This document shows, one piece after another, positions 10,062 through 22,412 of a DNA stretch of 64,000 bases. The stretch is from contig JAEUWP010000337.1 in NCBI GenBank assembly GCA_018524725.1, positions 113,049 through 177,048 on the forward strand. The letters are read 5' to 3'. The position numbers were made by a program, and so were the translations under genes. Source of the DNA: Podaxis mareebaensis. Taxonomy: Eukaryota > Basidiomycota > Agaricomycetes > Agaricales > Agaricaceae. The stretch's first letter is position 1; every line of letters begins with the position of its first letter. The notes under the pieces are model-generated. The model saw only the letters and a list, made by a program, of their open reading frames with translations, searched no databases and was not told the origin of the DNA.

Positions 10062-12968
10062 ATGAGTGTTTCTGCGGTCACTCTTCCTCCAGGCCTCCTA
10101 GACTTGACCTTTTGTCGCGCATATGGGATGACCCCACTTGGGCTTCGGGTAGTAATGACGACTGGAGGATGTTCATGGAGGAGGGGAGTGCACACTCGAA
10201 AGATGCATCAAGCAGCTCTGGCGACCGCTCCTCTTCCTCCACCCCAAATGGAGCACTTCAATCCTCCCCAAATCCCAACTGTCAGCAGGTATGTATCCCT
10301 TGAATCCGGTTCATGTTGATGGTGAGAACTCATTGCTTGGCTGCACAGGGGACGGAGACGAAGAGGCCCTGGTGCCTTGGCTGTTCGAACCTCTCTAGAC
10401 GGCATCGAACCCGCTTTTGAGCTAGAAAAACGGGTGCAAGCTTTGGAAGTTGCCGCGACCGAAGAGGTGTGTTTCCTCCAGTATTTAAAAGCGCACTGAA
10501 GTCCAACATTTTCTAGGAAACCTCCATCACACCTTTATTCTATAGTGAAGAGGACTTGATGCTACTCTATGAAGACCTACTGGCCATTCCACCCAAACCC
10601 GAACAACCACCAGTCGACCTCAAAGCCCTCGAACAGCAACAGGCAACCGAAGACTCATTGACGATACAAGAGGCCGAGAGACGGTTGTTACAGACATACC
10701 CAGACGTTCCTCCGCAGATACTGAACGAGGTTCAACAACACGCGGCTCAGAATAACTTGCAGTCTTATCACGGAGTCTTGATGCGCGCTCAGGCGATTGT
10801 GGCCCAGCTGGAGGAGATGAGAGAATTAGCGATGAAAGGTTCTGACGCTGAGGGGAAGGTCGTTGCTGGGCCAAGTAGAATTTCTGTGCCCATAAGTGTG
10901 CTTTCAGTGAAGGAGTGCGAGGCCCTCGTCCGTGTTTGTGTACGTGAATGGTTTTCTCTGGTTTTGAATTTAACTGATGTCCTATGGTTAGATGAGAGCC
11001 CAAGATGGGCCCAGTGCGTTCCTCACACTCGAAATCATGAAGGTACGAATTTGCCACCCCAAGAGACACTCTTGTTTACACCACCAGTAGCGTTCTGGAA
11101 TGCCGATACCCGAAAACACAGTAACAGATACCCTCGAAATCCTTGCTACAACAGGCAACACCCAGGCCACCGAATCACTCATCGCAAACTTCACAACCAC
11201 ACCCACCGACCGTCAACGACACCTCCACGTCAAAGCCCATCTCAAAGCCACACCACCCTCCACCATCCCCACTTCCGCTCTCGCCGTCCTGCACGCCTAC
11301 GAAGAAAAAGCACTCTTCGCACCAATCCAAACCTACACCTCTTGCATCACTACTCTTTTCTCCACACCTTCCTCCATCGCACGAGCCCAAGCTTGGGACC
11401 TCTTCTCTCACATGCGCTACGTCGCACACCCAAACCCAGACGTCCTACTCTACACACTCATGATCCGCGCTTGCGCCTCCCCACTCACAACTTCCCGTGC
11501 ATCCGAGCCTGAAAAAGCTTTAGACTTTTGGACAGAAATGACGATCGATCATAAAATCGAACCAACAGTCGGCGCATACAACGCTGTGATACTCGCGTGT
11601 GCGAGATCAGGAGAGAAGGTGTATGTGAACGAGGCGTATAGACTTGCAAAGGAGATGTTGGATGCGCATCGGGATGCGAGGGGTGTTTCTGCTTTCCAGC
11701 CGGATAGGAAGACGTTTTGTGCGCTGTTGGAGGGTGCGAAGAGGATTGGGGATTTGGGGCGTGCGAGGTGGATTTTGGCGGAGATGGTGAGGGCTGGTGG
11801 GGAGGGTGGGGTGGATGGGGTAGGGGATTTGAATAGACCGGAGGCTGTAGGTGTGGATGAGAAGGTTATGATGCATTTGTTTCATACATATGCGGCGTAT
11901 CAGCCGCCTTTCAAGAGGGAGGCTACGGTTGTTGTGCAGGAAGGGAAGGAGACGGAGAGTGGCTCTAAGGCTGCGGCTTCGTCGAGCGTGGAACAGTCCA
12001 CAGCTTCTGGTCCGGATGCTTCGGAGCAGGCTTCCCCAGAGCCACAAGAACCTATGGCGCTTACACTTGATTCTGCACCCTCGTTCTCCCACATCCCACC
12101 TCAAAGCCACGAAGAAGTCCTCCACGAAGTAACATTCCTCTTCCAACGCATCCTCAACGACACTGGTATCCTCCCTATACCCTCCCACCAGCAACATCTC
12201 TCCCCGAATCTTCTTAATAAATTCTCCCAAGTCCAACTCACACCCCGCCTCGTCAGCTCATACATTGCTGTTTTCTTCCGACATGCGTCGTTAGATGTTG
12301 CTCGACGGATGTTTTGGAAGGTGTTTGATCAGCTAGGCGTAGAGAGGACTGCGAGGGTGCACGTCGAAGCGTTGGAGAGGTGCGCATATGCGAAGAAAGG
12401 GCGGGAAAGGGAGGTTGCGGTCTCGTTTGCGGAAGAAGTGTGGAAGGAGTGGAAGGCTTTCGAGGAGAGTGGGTGGGATCGGGGGAGGAGGCTGAATCCA
12501 CGGTTGATTGAAAGAGCGTACGCTGCTCGATTGCGGCTATATGCTATGTAAGACCCTTCTCCTGTTACCCTTGCATTGTGTTTATTGAAATGCGATCCGT
12601 GTCCTAGAACCGATGATGTGAATCAAGCACTCCACCTCTTACATTCCTTTGTCCAACGCTACCCACCCTCTTCCGTCCGCTCGCCCTCCGAAAAACCTTT
12701 ACTACGGTCCACACGTACATCCCTCGTTGGTCCCCGCCCACTTGTGCGGATGACTACAACTGCGGATGTGCCTGACGATGCTGTGCCGCCGTTGTTGACA
12801 TTTAGGGATCTGGAAGTCCTGCATCATCGGTTGGTCGCGTTCGAGATGGGTAGGGAGGTGGGGTATGTCAAGTGGGTTGCAAAGGCGTATGAGTGGATGT
12901 TGAGGGTGAGAAGGGATGAGGGATTTAGGGCTAAGCCTGTGAAGCCGAAGGGTGAGGGTGACCGATGA
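10062..12968 (+). CDS. PPR-type protein, probably mitochondrial
   Basis: 878-residue protein in six exons: 10062-10288, 10349-10466, 10517-10939, 10992-11042, 11091-12547, 12608-12968 (2637 nt). The N terminus is rich in Arg, Ser and hydrophobic residues with almost no acids (for example LRVVMTTGGCSWRRGVHTRK), as in mitochondrial targeting peptides. The middle holds helical hairpins typical of pentatricopeptide repeats, for example VLLYTLMIRACAS, VGAYNAVILACARSG and RKTFCALLEGAKRIGDLG. PPR proteins bind organellar RNA and act in its processing, stability or translation. The acceptor of exon 5 must be the TAG at 11088-11090, because the CAG just before it would bring in a stop. I do not recognise the orthologue, so the RNA target is unknown. 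A Ser/Ala/Glu-rich linker lies near residues 570-630. Confidence 0.85.
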
Positions 12969-13463
12969 GGTAGTGTGCGATGAGGTGTTGCTTATTCTTT
13001 TTAATCGATTATTTAATCCTGCTTTTCTTGTGGCTTATAGACCTCGTGTGTAGTGACCTTAAGACTCCACCACTGAAGGAATTAATTTATCAGGATTCAT
13101 GATGCAGGCGCAAGACAAAATTTGAACGGGAAACATGTTCACATTAACTGTATTCGCTTTTGGAGCTCGTAAGCTCGTGATTCTCGCTGGCTATACCCCG
13201 CAGTCCAAAATATACTCAACTCAAACGAATTCAAGGCTTGCGAAACCCAGTTAGACGCTTCACTACGACGCAAACTTGTCCTAGTCGCCTGTCCGATGAT
13301 AGGATACCAACGTACATTTGGTGCTGTTCTCCCTGGGTGGCAAACGGTTCCAACGCAAGGCCTGACATAATGCCAGTCATGTTGAGATGGCCTTAACACT
13401 TAACGACAGAGACGCTGCGACACAAAAGGCTCTATAAACTACGAACTACGCCGTAATCGAAAC
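12969..13463. other. Spacer between convergent genes
   Basis: About 495 bases between the 3' end of the PPR gene and the 3' end of F-box copy B. I see no exon with usable splice sites on either strand. It presumably holds the two terminators. Confidence 0.5.
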
Positions 13464-15053
13464 TCATATGATGTCAACTATTATACAAGTCTTCTTAAAC
13501 TGTTCGTAAACCACCACCCGACCCAACTCTTCACTGTATCCAGCGGGCAAAAGGTCCCAATAGCGTCTCTCCAGACCAGGAAACCCGTTCGCGCCTATAA
13601 TCGTCCTTCGCCAGCTCCGCGGCTCGGCTCCCGGATCCCCCCAAGTACAGCTGATCATATCAATCGACCGCTTCCTCATGTCAAGGAAAAGCCAGTGTCG
13701 ATCACCCATTGCTGCATTAACCTGCCGCGGGAAAGGTGCGTCTGCTATGCGCTTGAGCACAGGAGACACAGTGGTGTCACGGAGGACGTTGAAGCCCCAT
13801 ACTCTATTTTTCGCTGCGAATGTGAATCGCGCCGCTTCCGGGGAAATTGTCGGGGCCGAAAGCTTGTCTTTCCAGATATCGAACTTCTCGCTCGGATGCG
13901 CGCCAAACATCTTCATAGCTATTGCCCTACACCAGAAACAATGCAGGGTCCGAGCTTCCTCGGGGAGTTGACCACGACCCATTTGATCCAGTGAGTAAAT
14001 CGCGATGAATTCTCCGGCGAAGACGACGAGTCGTTCGCCCCATAAGATGTGAACACTAGTCTTTGTGGAAAGTCAGCTTTGGAAGATTGAGTCGTTGAAA
14101 ATGGAGACTCACGAAACTCCAGTAGCCGATCGGCATTATCGTCGGCTCTGATTGGACTGGTTGGCCATCGTTGCAGTATCTGACGATAGTCACCTGCGAG
14201 TTTTGTCCCCGTTGGATTTCCACGAAGTGTTCGCCATCGAGAGTAGCGGTCATGTAGCGACCTGGAGAGGAATGACGAATGGTGGTCATATGTTCAGCGC
14301 TCAGCTTGGCGCCTGGTCCGTGCCCAACAAGCTCGACATTATAGATTGGAATGGAGACCTCATGCGGCGCCCACGAATTCACTGAGAGAGTATAATCAGA
14401 GAATGGCAAGAGTGAAGGACCCCGTGATCATACCTGACGATCCGTGCCGTCTTTGCCAGAGGGCCACCCGGACAGACAAGCCAGGTTTTGAAGAATCAAC
14501 CCAATACGCCCAGAACCACTGCATTCCATCTGCGTTATTGCCAACACCTTCGATGAGAACTTCGCTCTTCAACTCAGGGCGTTCAAGATCAACTACATAA
14601 AGCTTCCCCTTGAAAGAATTGAACATCAGTAGCCATCGCCCACCCGGGAGAAGAGTTGAATCATCTCCGTCTGCATCAATTTCACGGAACTTGGGCGCGC
14701 AGGGCGGGTGTGTAACGTTGGGAGCAGAGAGCGTGCGCCAGATTTCCTCGACTCGGAATCGCCGTAGAACCCATTGTGCGAGCTCCTCGGTCGTGTAATT
14801 CGTCCATGGATCCTCGAGGTGCGAGTGGCCTGGGCGTTCCTCAAACTCCTGTACGAAGCCATACCACAGGTTGCGATCGTTGGCCGCCGAACGCAAAGCT
14901 TTACAAGTCTGTGTTTGTGTACATGATAAGCGTACGTGTGAAGATGATAGGCAACCGAAGTGCTCGCACTTTTCGAACCACCAGAAAGCTCTTCAGGTCG
15001 AGATTTCGTAGAATCGCATACAGGATCTCGGGAGGGAGGTTGGGAAGAACCAT
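13464..15053 (-). CDS. F-box protein, family 1 copy B (intact)
   Basis: The only undamaged member of family 1 here: 474 residues in four exons on the minus strand (15053-14970, 14908-14434, 14381-14113, 14060-13464; 1425 nt). The F-box LPPEILYAILRNLDLKSF lies right at the N terminus. Downstream, segments such as LLPGGRWLLMF, KLYVVDLERPELKSEVLIE, LDGEHFVEI, ERLVVFAGEFIAIYSLDQ, FTFAAKNRVWGFNV and GYSEELGRVVVY suggest a beta-rich, propeller-like substrate-binding region. The ATG aligned with the start of copy C is AAG here and the next bases differ by one. Translation probably begins at the ATG at 15053, leaving a shorter leader before the F-box. Role by family: substrate receptor of an SCF ubiquitin ligase. 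Substrate unknown. Confidence 0.85.
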
Positions 15054-15302
15054 TCTTGGACAGATAGTAGGTTGTCCTTCACCGAGGTCAGACGATGTAA
15101 CAGCGAGGGGTGGGAGATAAGCAAAGGCACACGTGTATGCCGCACCGTGGTAATTTGCTAGCTATATTTGGTCATAGTTGTCATAGTGTGTGGCCTTGCG
15201 TCCTTTCCCTGACTACTCTAAATCCTGGCGTGGCCCGCGCCCTCTTGGTAGGACATTGGGGTCTTTTTTCTATTATGTCTCTATTTGCATAATCTAAGCT
15301 CC

Positions 15303-16873
15303 TCATATAAGATCAACCACTATATAAGTCTTACCAAAGCAATGGTAAGCTGCAATCCGACCCAGTTCTTCACTGTATCCAGTGGACAAAACATTACTCC
15401 TTTTCAACCTGGGAAATGCATTCGCAATTGTCTTCAGCGAACTTTGCGTTTCGGCTTCCGAACCGTCCCAGGTATAACTAACCACATCGATTGATCGTGG
15501 TGAAAGAAAAAGCGAACGCTGATAGCCCATTCCTGCGTTTCCCAGCCACAACGATGATTCGCGTGCTAAGCTTTTGAGGCTGGGGGGCTACGGTAATATC
15601 ACGAGGCACATTGAACCCCCATATCCTATCCTCTTCAGCAATTATGAACCGGACCCATTCAGGGCGAACTATCGGGGCAGAAATGTGACACTCTCCCCAA
15701 AAAGTAAACCCTTCAATCTGTGGAAGCGCCGCTGCTGCTACTGCACTACAAGATAGTGAGTACAAGGGCTGGAGTACCTTCTTGTCGAGTCCAGTATTAT
15801 CCATTTGAGTCAGCGAGTAAATAAGGACTTTAGCGGAAGCTCCGTCAAACAAGATGATACGTTCATCCCATACGAGGTGAACCACAGTCTCGAGAAGAAA
15901 TCAAGATTGGACCACTGAGTTAACGAAGTTGAAGGCTCACCAAATTTTCGTGACTAATCATTATCGTCATCGGCTTTGAGTGGATAGGTTGTCCACCATC
16001 ACAATATTTGATGACGGTCATCTACAAAACTGTACCTTTCCGGATTTCCAAGAAGTGTTCACCGTCGAGGGTAGCAATTTTATGGTGACCTAGAGAAGAA
16101 TAGCGAATGGTGGTCATATGCCCAGCGCGCAGTTTAGCATTAAGCCGTTGTCCAACAAGCTCGACATTGTATATTTGAAAGGAGACCTCGTGCGGTTCCC
16201 ATGGATTCCCTGCGAGGGCAAGATCAGACAAGGGCAAGGGCGGAGGACTTTGTGGTTTTACCACGTATTCCGGGCCGGAGAGCCACGCGGACGGACAAGC
16301 GCGGTGCTGAAGAATCAACCCAATGCGCCCATACCCACTCGATCCCTCCTGCATTACCGCCAACACCCTCAATTAGAACCTCGCTCTTCGATCCAGGACG
16401 CTCGAGGTCAAGTACATGGAGCCTCCCCTCACTACATTGCAACATAAGCAGCCATCGTCCACCCGGCAGAAGGATTGCATTCCCCTAAGCCCGCATCAAC
16501 TTCAAATAATGTGAGCGAGCATGGTGGACGTGGAGCATTGGCAACAGAGAGCATGCGCCAGACTTTTTCGACGCGGAACCTCCGTAAAACCCATTGCGCG
16601 AGCTCCTCAGCTGTGTAATCCATCCACGGTGCCTCGAGTTCCTGTACGAAACCATACTACAGGCTGCGGTTGTTGGCTGCCGACCGCAAAGTTTTACAAG
16701 TCTATGTTGGTGTACATGATGAGCCCATGTGTCAAGATGACAGGCAGCCGAGGCGCTCGTACTTGTCGAACTGCCAGAAAACTCTGTAGGTCGAGATTTC
16801 GTAGAATCGTGCATAGGATTTCGGGAGGGAGGTCGAGGAGAGTCGTCCCCCGGACAGGTAGTAGGTTGTCCAT
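15303..16873 (-). pseudogene. F-box protein, family 1 copy C, broken
   Basis: Same four-exon plan as copy B, with the F-box LPPEILCTILRNLDLQSF after a start at 16873. Lesions: TAG at 16657-16659 where the family has TGG of the motif LWYGF; loss of about ten codons right after it (the segment before EAPWMDYT); a frameshift near 16470-16490 inside LPGGRW; a second TAG at 16022-16024; and a frameshift near 15540-15560. Splice sites remain recognisable. With this many lesions, sequencing error is not a sensible explanation. Confidence 0.85.
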
Positions 16874-17230
16874 CACCGAGGTCAGACAATGTAACAGCGA
16901 GGTTATCGGGAACGAATGAAAGCACACGTGGATGCCACAGTGCGCAATTCTGATATGACATGATAATTGGCCCAGGGATTCATTGTATGTGGGATGAAGC
17001 AACTTAGGAAGAGAAGACAGGGGCTGGGCAGCGGGGTTTCCCAACATAGATACTTGCTGCCACCGAACAAGGAGTCACTCCTATCAAATCGGCATGGCGC
17101 AGTTTCACCCCGGGTCATTGACGAAGGGCTCTGATGGTAATAAAAGTCGTGTTTGGTATGTCCTGGTATTGAAGGGCATGGACGTCGCGATCGACAAGTG
17201 GGGGCATTAGATTTAGAAAATTATCGAAAT

Positions 17231-18829
17231 TTATGTCACATCAACCACACAAGTCCCTTTATCCCCATTGTGAATCACAATCCGACCCAATTCCTCACTG
17301 TATCCAGCAAACCAACGATCCAAATGACACCCTTCCAACCTGGGAAACGCATTCGCAATCGTCTTCAGCGAACCTTGCGGTTCGGCATCCGAATTGTCCC
17401 AAGAATAATTGACCACATCAATCGATCGTTTTTCAGCGTCAAGAAGCGAATGCTGATAACCCATTCCTATCCACATTGTCCACGGGAATGGCGAGAACGG
17501 GGCATATGCTAAGCTCTTAAGTTTTGGGGCTACAGCGATGTCACAGGGGACATTGATTCCCCATATCCTGTTCTTTGCAGCGAATGTGAATCGGACCGCT
17601 TCAGGGAGAAGCGTCGGGCCTGAGAGTCTATGAAATGGGATCTCGAATGTTTGGGTGATTATAGACGGCCCAAGTGCAGTTGCTGCTGTTGCCCAACAGA
17701 ATAGAGAGTGTAGGGGCCGGACTTCCATCTTGAGTCGAGTGGCTACTTGGTCCAGCGAGCAAATTAGTATCCACTCTCCGGCGAAGACGATGATACGTTC
17801 GCTCCATACAAGGTAAACGCTAGCCTCGAGGCGAGATTCGGTCGCGAACGACTGAGTTACCAAAGTTGAAGAATTACAGCTATCGGCTGCTCGATCTCCA
17901 CTGACATTGGCTCTGCTTGGATAGGCTGGTTATCCTCACAATATCTAATGACAGTAATCTGCGAGATTGGGTCTCGCCAGATCCCCGAGAAGTGTTCACC
18001 ATCGAGAGTGGCGATCATGTGGCGACCTAGAGAAGGGTTGCGGACGCTGATCAAATGTTTAGCGCGCACTTTGGCACCCAGTCCGTGCCCAACAATTTCG
18101 ACATTGTAGATGTGAATGGGTACTTGGTGTTGTTCCCACATACCTATGGCGAGAGCATGATTGGAGAATGACAGAGTGAAGGATTTTGTGGTCATACCTG
18201 ACAATCTGTACCAGAGAGCCATAGGGACAGACAACCGCGGCTTTGAAGCATCAACCCAATGCACCCAAAACCACTGGATTTGTTTTGGGTCACCGCCAGT
18301 AGCTTCAATGAGAACCTCGCTTTTCTGTTCCGGGCGCTCGAGGTCGATCACATAGAGCTTTCCATTGTAACATTCGAACATAAGCAGCCATCGTCCGCCC
18401 GGGAGAAGAGGTGGATAATCGATGGCCCCGCCAATTTCAATGTCACGGAACAAACGTGAGCGTGTAAGACGTGCAACATTGGTGGTGGCGAGCGTACGCC
18501 AGACCTTCTCGATGCGGAACCTTGACAAACCCTTGTGCGAGCTCCTTGCCCGTGTAATTCGTCCATGGAGTTTCGAGGCGCGAGTGGCCCGGGCGCGACT
18601 CGAGTTCCTGTACGAAACCATACCACAAGTTGCGCTCGAGGCTTACAGGTCTGTATTGACATGCACCATGACAATCAGTGAGTTGAGATGATAAGCCGCT
18701 GTATGCTCGCACTTGTCCGACCGCCAAGAGGCTTTTGACGTCGAGGTTTTGTAAAATGTGATGTAGAATTTCGAGGGGAAGCGCGAGCGTGAGGAAAGTA
18801 GTGTTCTCACGAATTGTTGTGTTGTCCAT
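17231..18829 (-). pseudogene. F-box protein, family 1 copy D, broken
   Basis: Starts at 18829 with a slightly longer leader and the F-box LPLEILHHILQNLDVKSL, then the family intron. Just after that intron 17 bases are missing relative to copy B (near 18630-18650), which shifts the frame. A second shift (2 bases lost) lies near 18515-18535 in the segment KELAQ-RFRIEKVW. From there to the stop at 17231 the sequence is well kept, including LPGGRWLLMF, LDGEHFSGI, SVYLVWSERIIVFAGEW and FTFAAKNRIWGINV. The long clean 3' part means decay is recent. A truncated product from the later frame is possible but would lack the F-box. Confidence 0.82.
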
Positions 18830-19187
18830 GGACAAAACCGATGCAAGCATTACTAATGCTATCCGTTTAGAGGTGTTCTGGGCACCTTGATGTGCTGCTG
18901 CGCCGCTACGGAAAATCTGACTTTTTAAGGCACATTTCATCACTTCCTCGACAGATCGGAAACAGCTATCCAGCGCGAAGTCAAGAAATACAAGTCTGAT
19001 CTGCGTAGCTATGGGCACATTTTGAGCCGAGCTAGACCGACCTGAAAAGAGAAGAGAGGAACCAAGGATTGTTATGGCCTAAGGATAGGTGGCTGGTGCA
19101 TGGTGGGAATGTGGTTCAGTAGCACTCAACTTCCAATCTTGGCCTTTTTTGACCTCCTCTCTTATCGCCAACAGCACTGACAGTGGT

Positions 19188-21967
19188 ATGGGTGCTGCAC
19201 GCCGTTCTCGTTCTCGTAAGTCGAAGGCGAAGCCGTATTTTGCGAAGATATCAAGCGGGGCCGAATCCATATCATCTCCGAATGGTTCGTTCCTACTGCT
19301 CTTGTTCCTGTTGTTTGCCCAACTTTCCTTCTCGTGGCTCCTGTTCCGGAAGCCACAAACCCCGTATCCAGCAATGCTTGTCAGCTAGTTCATACATCTT
19401 CTGACCGTCAGTTCCCCTTATACTCCAAGTTGTGTAGTCTCAAGCTCTGAACCTTTCTCGCCGCAGGCAACTTTTCGAATGCTTTAGACGGGACGCGCGA
19501 CCGCCACGGGGCTCATGATATAATTGCTGAGCAGGTGAATCCTTCCAACGGTTAGTACCTTTCGGCCGGCTTGTCTCTTATCAGTCGCATTCAACTTTCT
19601 CCCATAAAGTGAATGTTGCGAGTTCTTCGGGAAATGGCATAAGTCCAGGGACGAATCTCTTCAATGGGGCCCATAACTTCGTCATGAATAATCCCGTCAT
19701 GAGCATCCAGACAGGCTTCGACACTACCGCTTCAAGTAAGACTTTTATTCTCGTTATCACTGTCCGATAGTCACATATTTGTCTTGCAGTGATGAAAACC
19801 CTTTCTGAACATGTTATCCGCGGAGCCGAGCACGATTCCTCTGACCGCGATCCTCCTTACTGTCACCCTGGAACCCGGATGGAACTCAAAGAACGAATCA
19901 ATAACTGGTTCCTAGATAAGGACAGAGACAAGGCATTGTTGTGGCTATACGGGCCTGCCGGTGTTGGAAAATCGGCAGTAATGCAGACTCTTGCCGAGAC
20001 TCTTGCCGAGTCCTCTCGTCTAGGGGCAACGCTATTTTTCTCGCGGCCCAACAATCGAAACGATCCTCAGTGTGCCTTCATCACTGTCGCCTACCAGCTC
20101 GCCACCAGAATTCGCCCCTACCGCGATTTCATCGTCGAAAAACTCGTTTCAAATCCTCGCTTATTAGAAAAGGGCATGAAAGAGCAGTTCAAAATATTCA
20201 TTGTCGAACCTTTTCGCCAGAAAGGGATTGGGGCAGGCAAGGAGCCCTGGGTCATATTATTGGATGGGTTGGATGAATGTGAAGGTACAGCCCAGCAGTG
20301 TGACATTATCCGCCTCATTGGCGAATTCGTCAATGATTCATCTCAGGTCCCTCTCATATGGGTCATTGCCAGTCGACAGGAGCCCCACATCGTCAGAACT
20401 TTTGTTGATGAGGTCGGTGCGACAGGCTACCGGGAAGAGTATATGCCCGTTGATTCAACAGAGGCGTGTCGGGATGTAGAGCGCTATCTGAACGATAGTT
20501 TCAAGAAAATCCGGACACGATTCCCAGATGCCGTTCCTTCGGAGTGGCCGAGCGAGACACAATTCCTCAAACTCAGCAACGCGTCATCGGGTCTCTTCGT
20601 CTTTGTAGCCACTGCAACACGTTTCATTGAAGATCCTGATTACGGCGATCCAGTATCGCGACTCGACGTGATCATGTCTGTCATTGATCATCTGACACCC
20701 GCTACGCTACAGGAGCAACCTTTTGCTCCTCTTGACGCGTTGTACACACGTATCCTCGAACAGATGCCCCAATCCTCGTGGCGCACTGCGAGGCGTATCC
20801 TCGCGTTCTCCCTCTTTCCACGCCGTTTCGATTATCACTCGATGTTCACGATTCGATCGAAGAGTCTTGGAGCAGTGATGAAGATCCTGGACCTTCCGCA
20901 CAATGTTGTTTACGGCTCTCTCCAAAAGCTTCACTCCGTCCTCCGAATACCGACTCGTCAAGATGCTGCGCGAGAGCCTATGACATTCTATCATGCCTCC
21001 TTCGCTGATTACTTGATGGACCCAGTCAGATCCAGGCAGTTTCACATAGATGACATAGATGACATTGCTGAAGAAGTTGTCGAAAGGCTTTTCAAAATTA
21101 TGCAAGACTTTGTTGATGTTTGGCCTGAGAGTAAGTCAATATCAACGACTTGACGACCTGACGACTTGAGAATTGTTGACACTGCTATATTTAGCTACTG
21201 TCACCGAGGAAGATTTTTCGCGATTCAACATTGTCGGCACCAGTCAGCAGCCAGCAAAAACCCGAGCACTATCTGGCCTGGATTCTGATCTGCTAGGGGA
21301 CGCACAGATTGGGACGTACTCTGCCATCTCAGGTGCTCTCAAGACCAACCGCGGGCGAGGACCCTTCGTGTCTCCGGAGCATCGAAATGAGTGCCTTGAT
21401 TTCCTGGGTCAGGTCGACTTCTCCAGGTTATACTCATTGTATTTTACGCGTCATGGAGCAGCCCAACAGTTCCATGAATTGTTGTTTCGTCTGTGGGAGG
21501 TATGTGCAGCGTGACTTACAACATTACCAACGTGGAAATTATTTCGGGCGCTGAGTTCCCGTTCTTAGCAATTCCCGCAAGAGCTCTGGAAGAGGAGCCT
21601 TGTCGAAGAGATTGAGCTCAAGGATCTGACGTTCGACCACCCTGAATGTCAGCGGAATATCCCTGTGTCCATTTTACAATTTCGAACCCGGAGCGGCAGG
21701 AGAACACTCGGAGAGGTGAGGAATCAGCTTATTCACGTTAATTGTCCAAATTTGATTAATGATCGGTTTTCTTAGTTTTCAGTTACCTTACGCGATCGCA
21801 TATCCGAGCTTAAGGTAGCCCAGAGAGATACACCTACATGCAGGGTTCTTATTTGCGGCAGTCAACCGGGGAAAAGGGGTGCTTTCTTCCTATATGAGCG
21901 CGATTGGGAGGAGAATAGTGTGCGACTCAAGGAAGCGGCCTATTACTGCATCCCACAACCGAGCTGA
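19188..21967 (+). CDS. NACHT-domain NTPase (fungal NLR-like)
   Basis: 763-residue STAND P-loop ATPase in seven exons: 19188-19284, 19467-19550, 19610-19735, 19790-21130, 21195-21499, 21569-21715, 21776-21967 (2292 nt). The N-terminal 100 residues include the segments NGNFSNAL and GAHNFVMNNPVMSIQT, typical of mushroom NACHT proteins just before the domain. Walker A is GPAGVGKS (about 157-164), Walker B is LLDGLDEC (about 259-266), and ASRQEPHI follows as sensor. The fold continues through helices ending in YHASFADYLMD, seen in the winged-helix part. No ankyrin, WD40 or TPR repeats follow; the protein ends after a short C-terminal region. NACHT proteins are linked to fungal allorecognition and programmed death. 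Exon 1 and its 182-nt intron are the least certain part. Confidence 0.85.
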
Positions 21968-22120
21968 TGTACTATGGATGTACCGCGGTTCGGGTGAGCA
22001 CTCGCAGGTAGTCCCACTGTATGTAAATTTTCCAAAATTTGTAATAAAGGTCCGATATGTAGCCTATCTAATGTGCATGCATTATTGTAGCAAGATATGG
22101 CACGGATTCTCCCCCAAGCC

Positions 22121-22412
22121 AGTTGAACATAAGCGGCTATCATTTTTTTGAAAAAAAATAGTCTTTAGGCTGTACCTATGTCAGACTTTTATCTACATGC
22201 TACTCTATTCTATGTGAAGGTGTCAGACATCTATCTCCCGGGTCCAAAAAGCAGCTATCATCCACCTAGCAGAAGAGTTGAATCACCCGTGTCTTGCATC
22301 AACACCAAGGAATGTGAGCGAGCAGGCTGGAGGTGCAGCATTGGCAACAGAGAGCATGTGCCAGATGTCCTCGACGTGGAACCGCAATAGAACTCATTGT
22401 ACGAGTTCCCCA
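22121..22412 (-). pseudogene. Fragment of F-box family 1 (copy E)
   Basis: On the forward strand, 22249-22412 runs base for base similar to the middle of copies B, C and D: the stretch from AAGCAGCTATCAT through GCATTGGCAACAGAGAGCATG to the CATTGTACGAG segment, which codes on the minus strand for the region around LPGGRW and the upstream TTEELAQWVLRRFRVEE segment. A short matching piece also lies at 22121-22143. No F-box, intron or C-terminal part remains, so it is a dead scrap. It shows the family extended past the NACHT gene. Confidence 0.7.
22131..22261. repeat. Insertion of about 105 bp flanked by 13-bp direct repeats
   Basis: Within the F-box scrap, AAGCGGCTATCAT (22131-22143) and AAGCAGCTATCAT (22249-22261) differ at one base and flank a 105-bp stretch that has no counterpart in copies B-D, where the sequence is continuous. 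This is what a target-site duplication looks like. Inside are a T-run and A-run at the left edge and two similar pieces TGTCAGACTTTTA and TGTCAGACATCTA. No transposase is present; if mobile, it is a non-autonomous remnant. Partial tandem duplication is an alternative. Confidence 0.45.
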
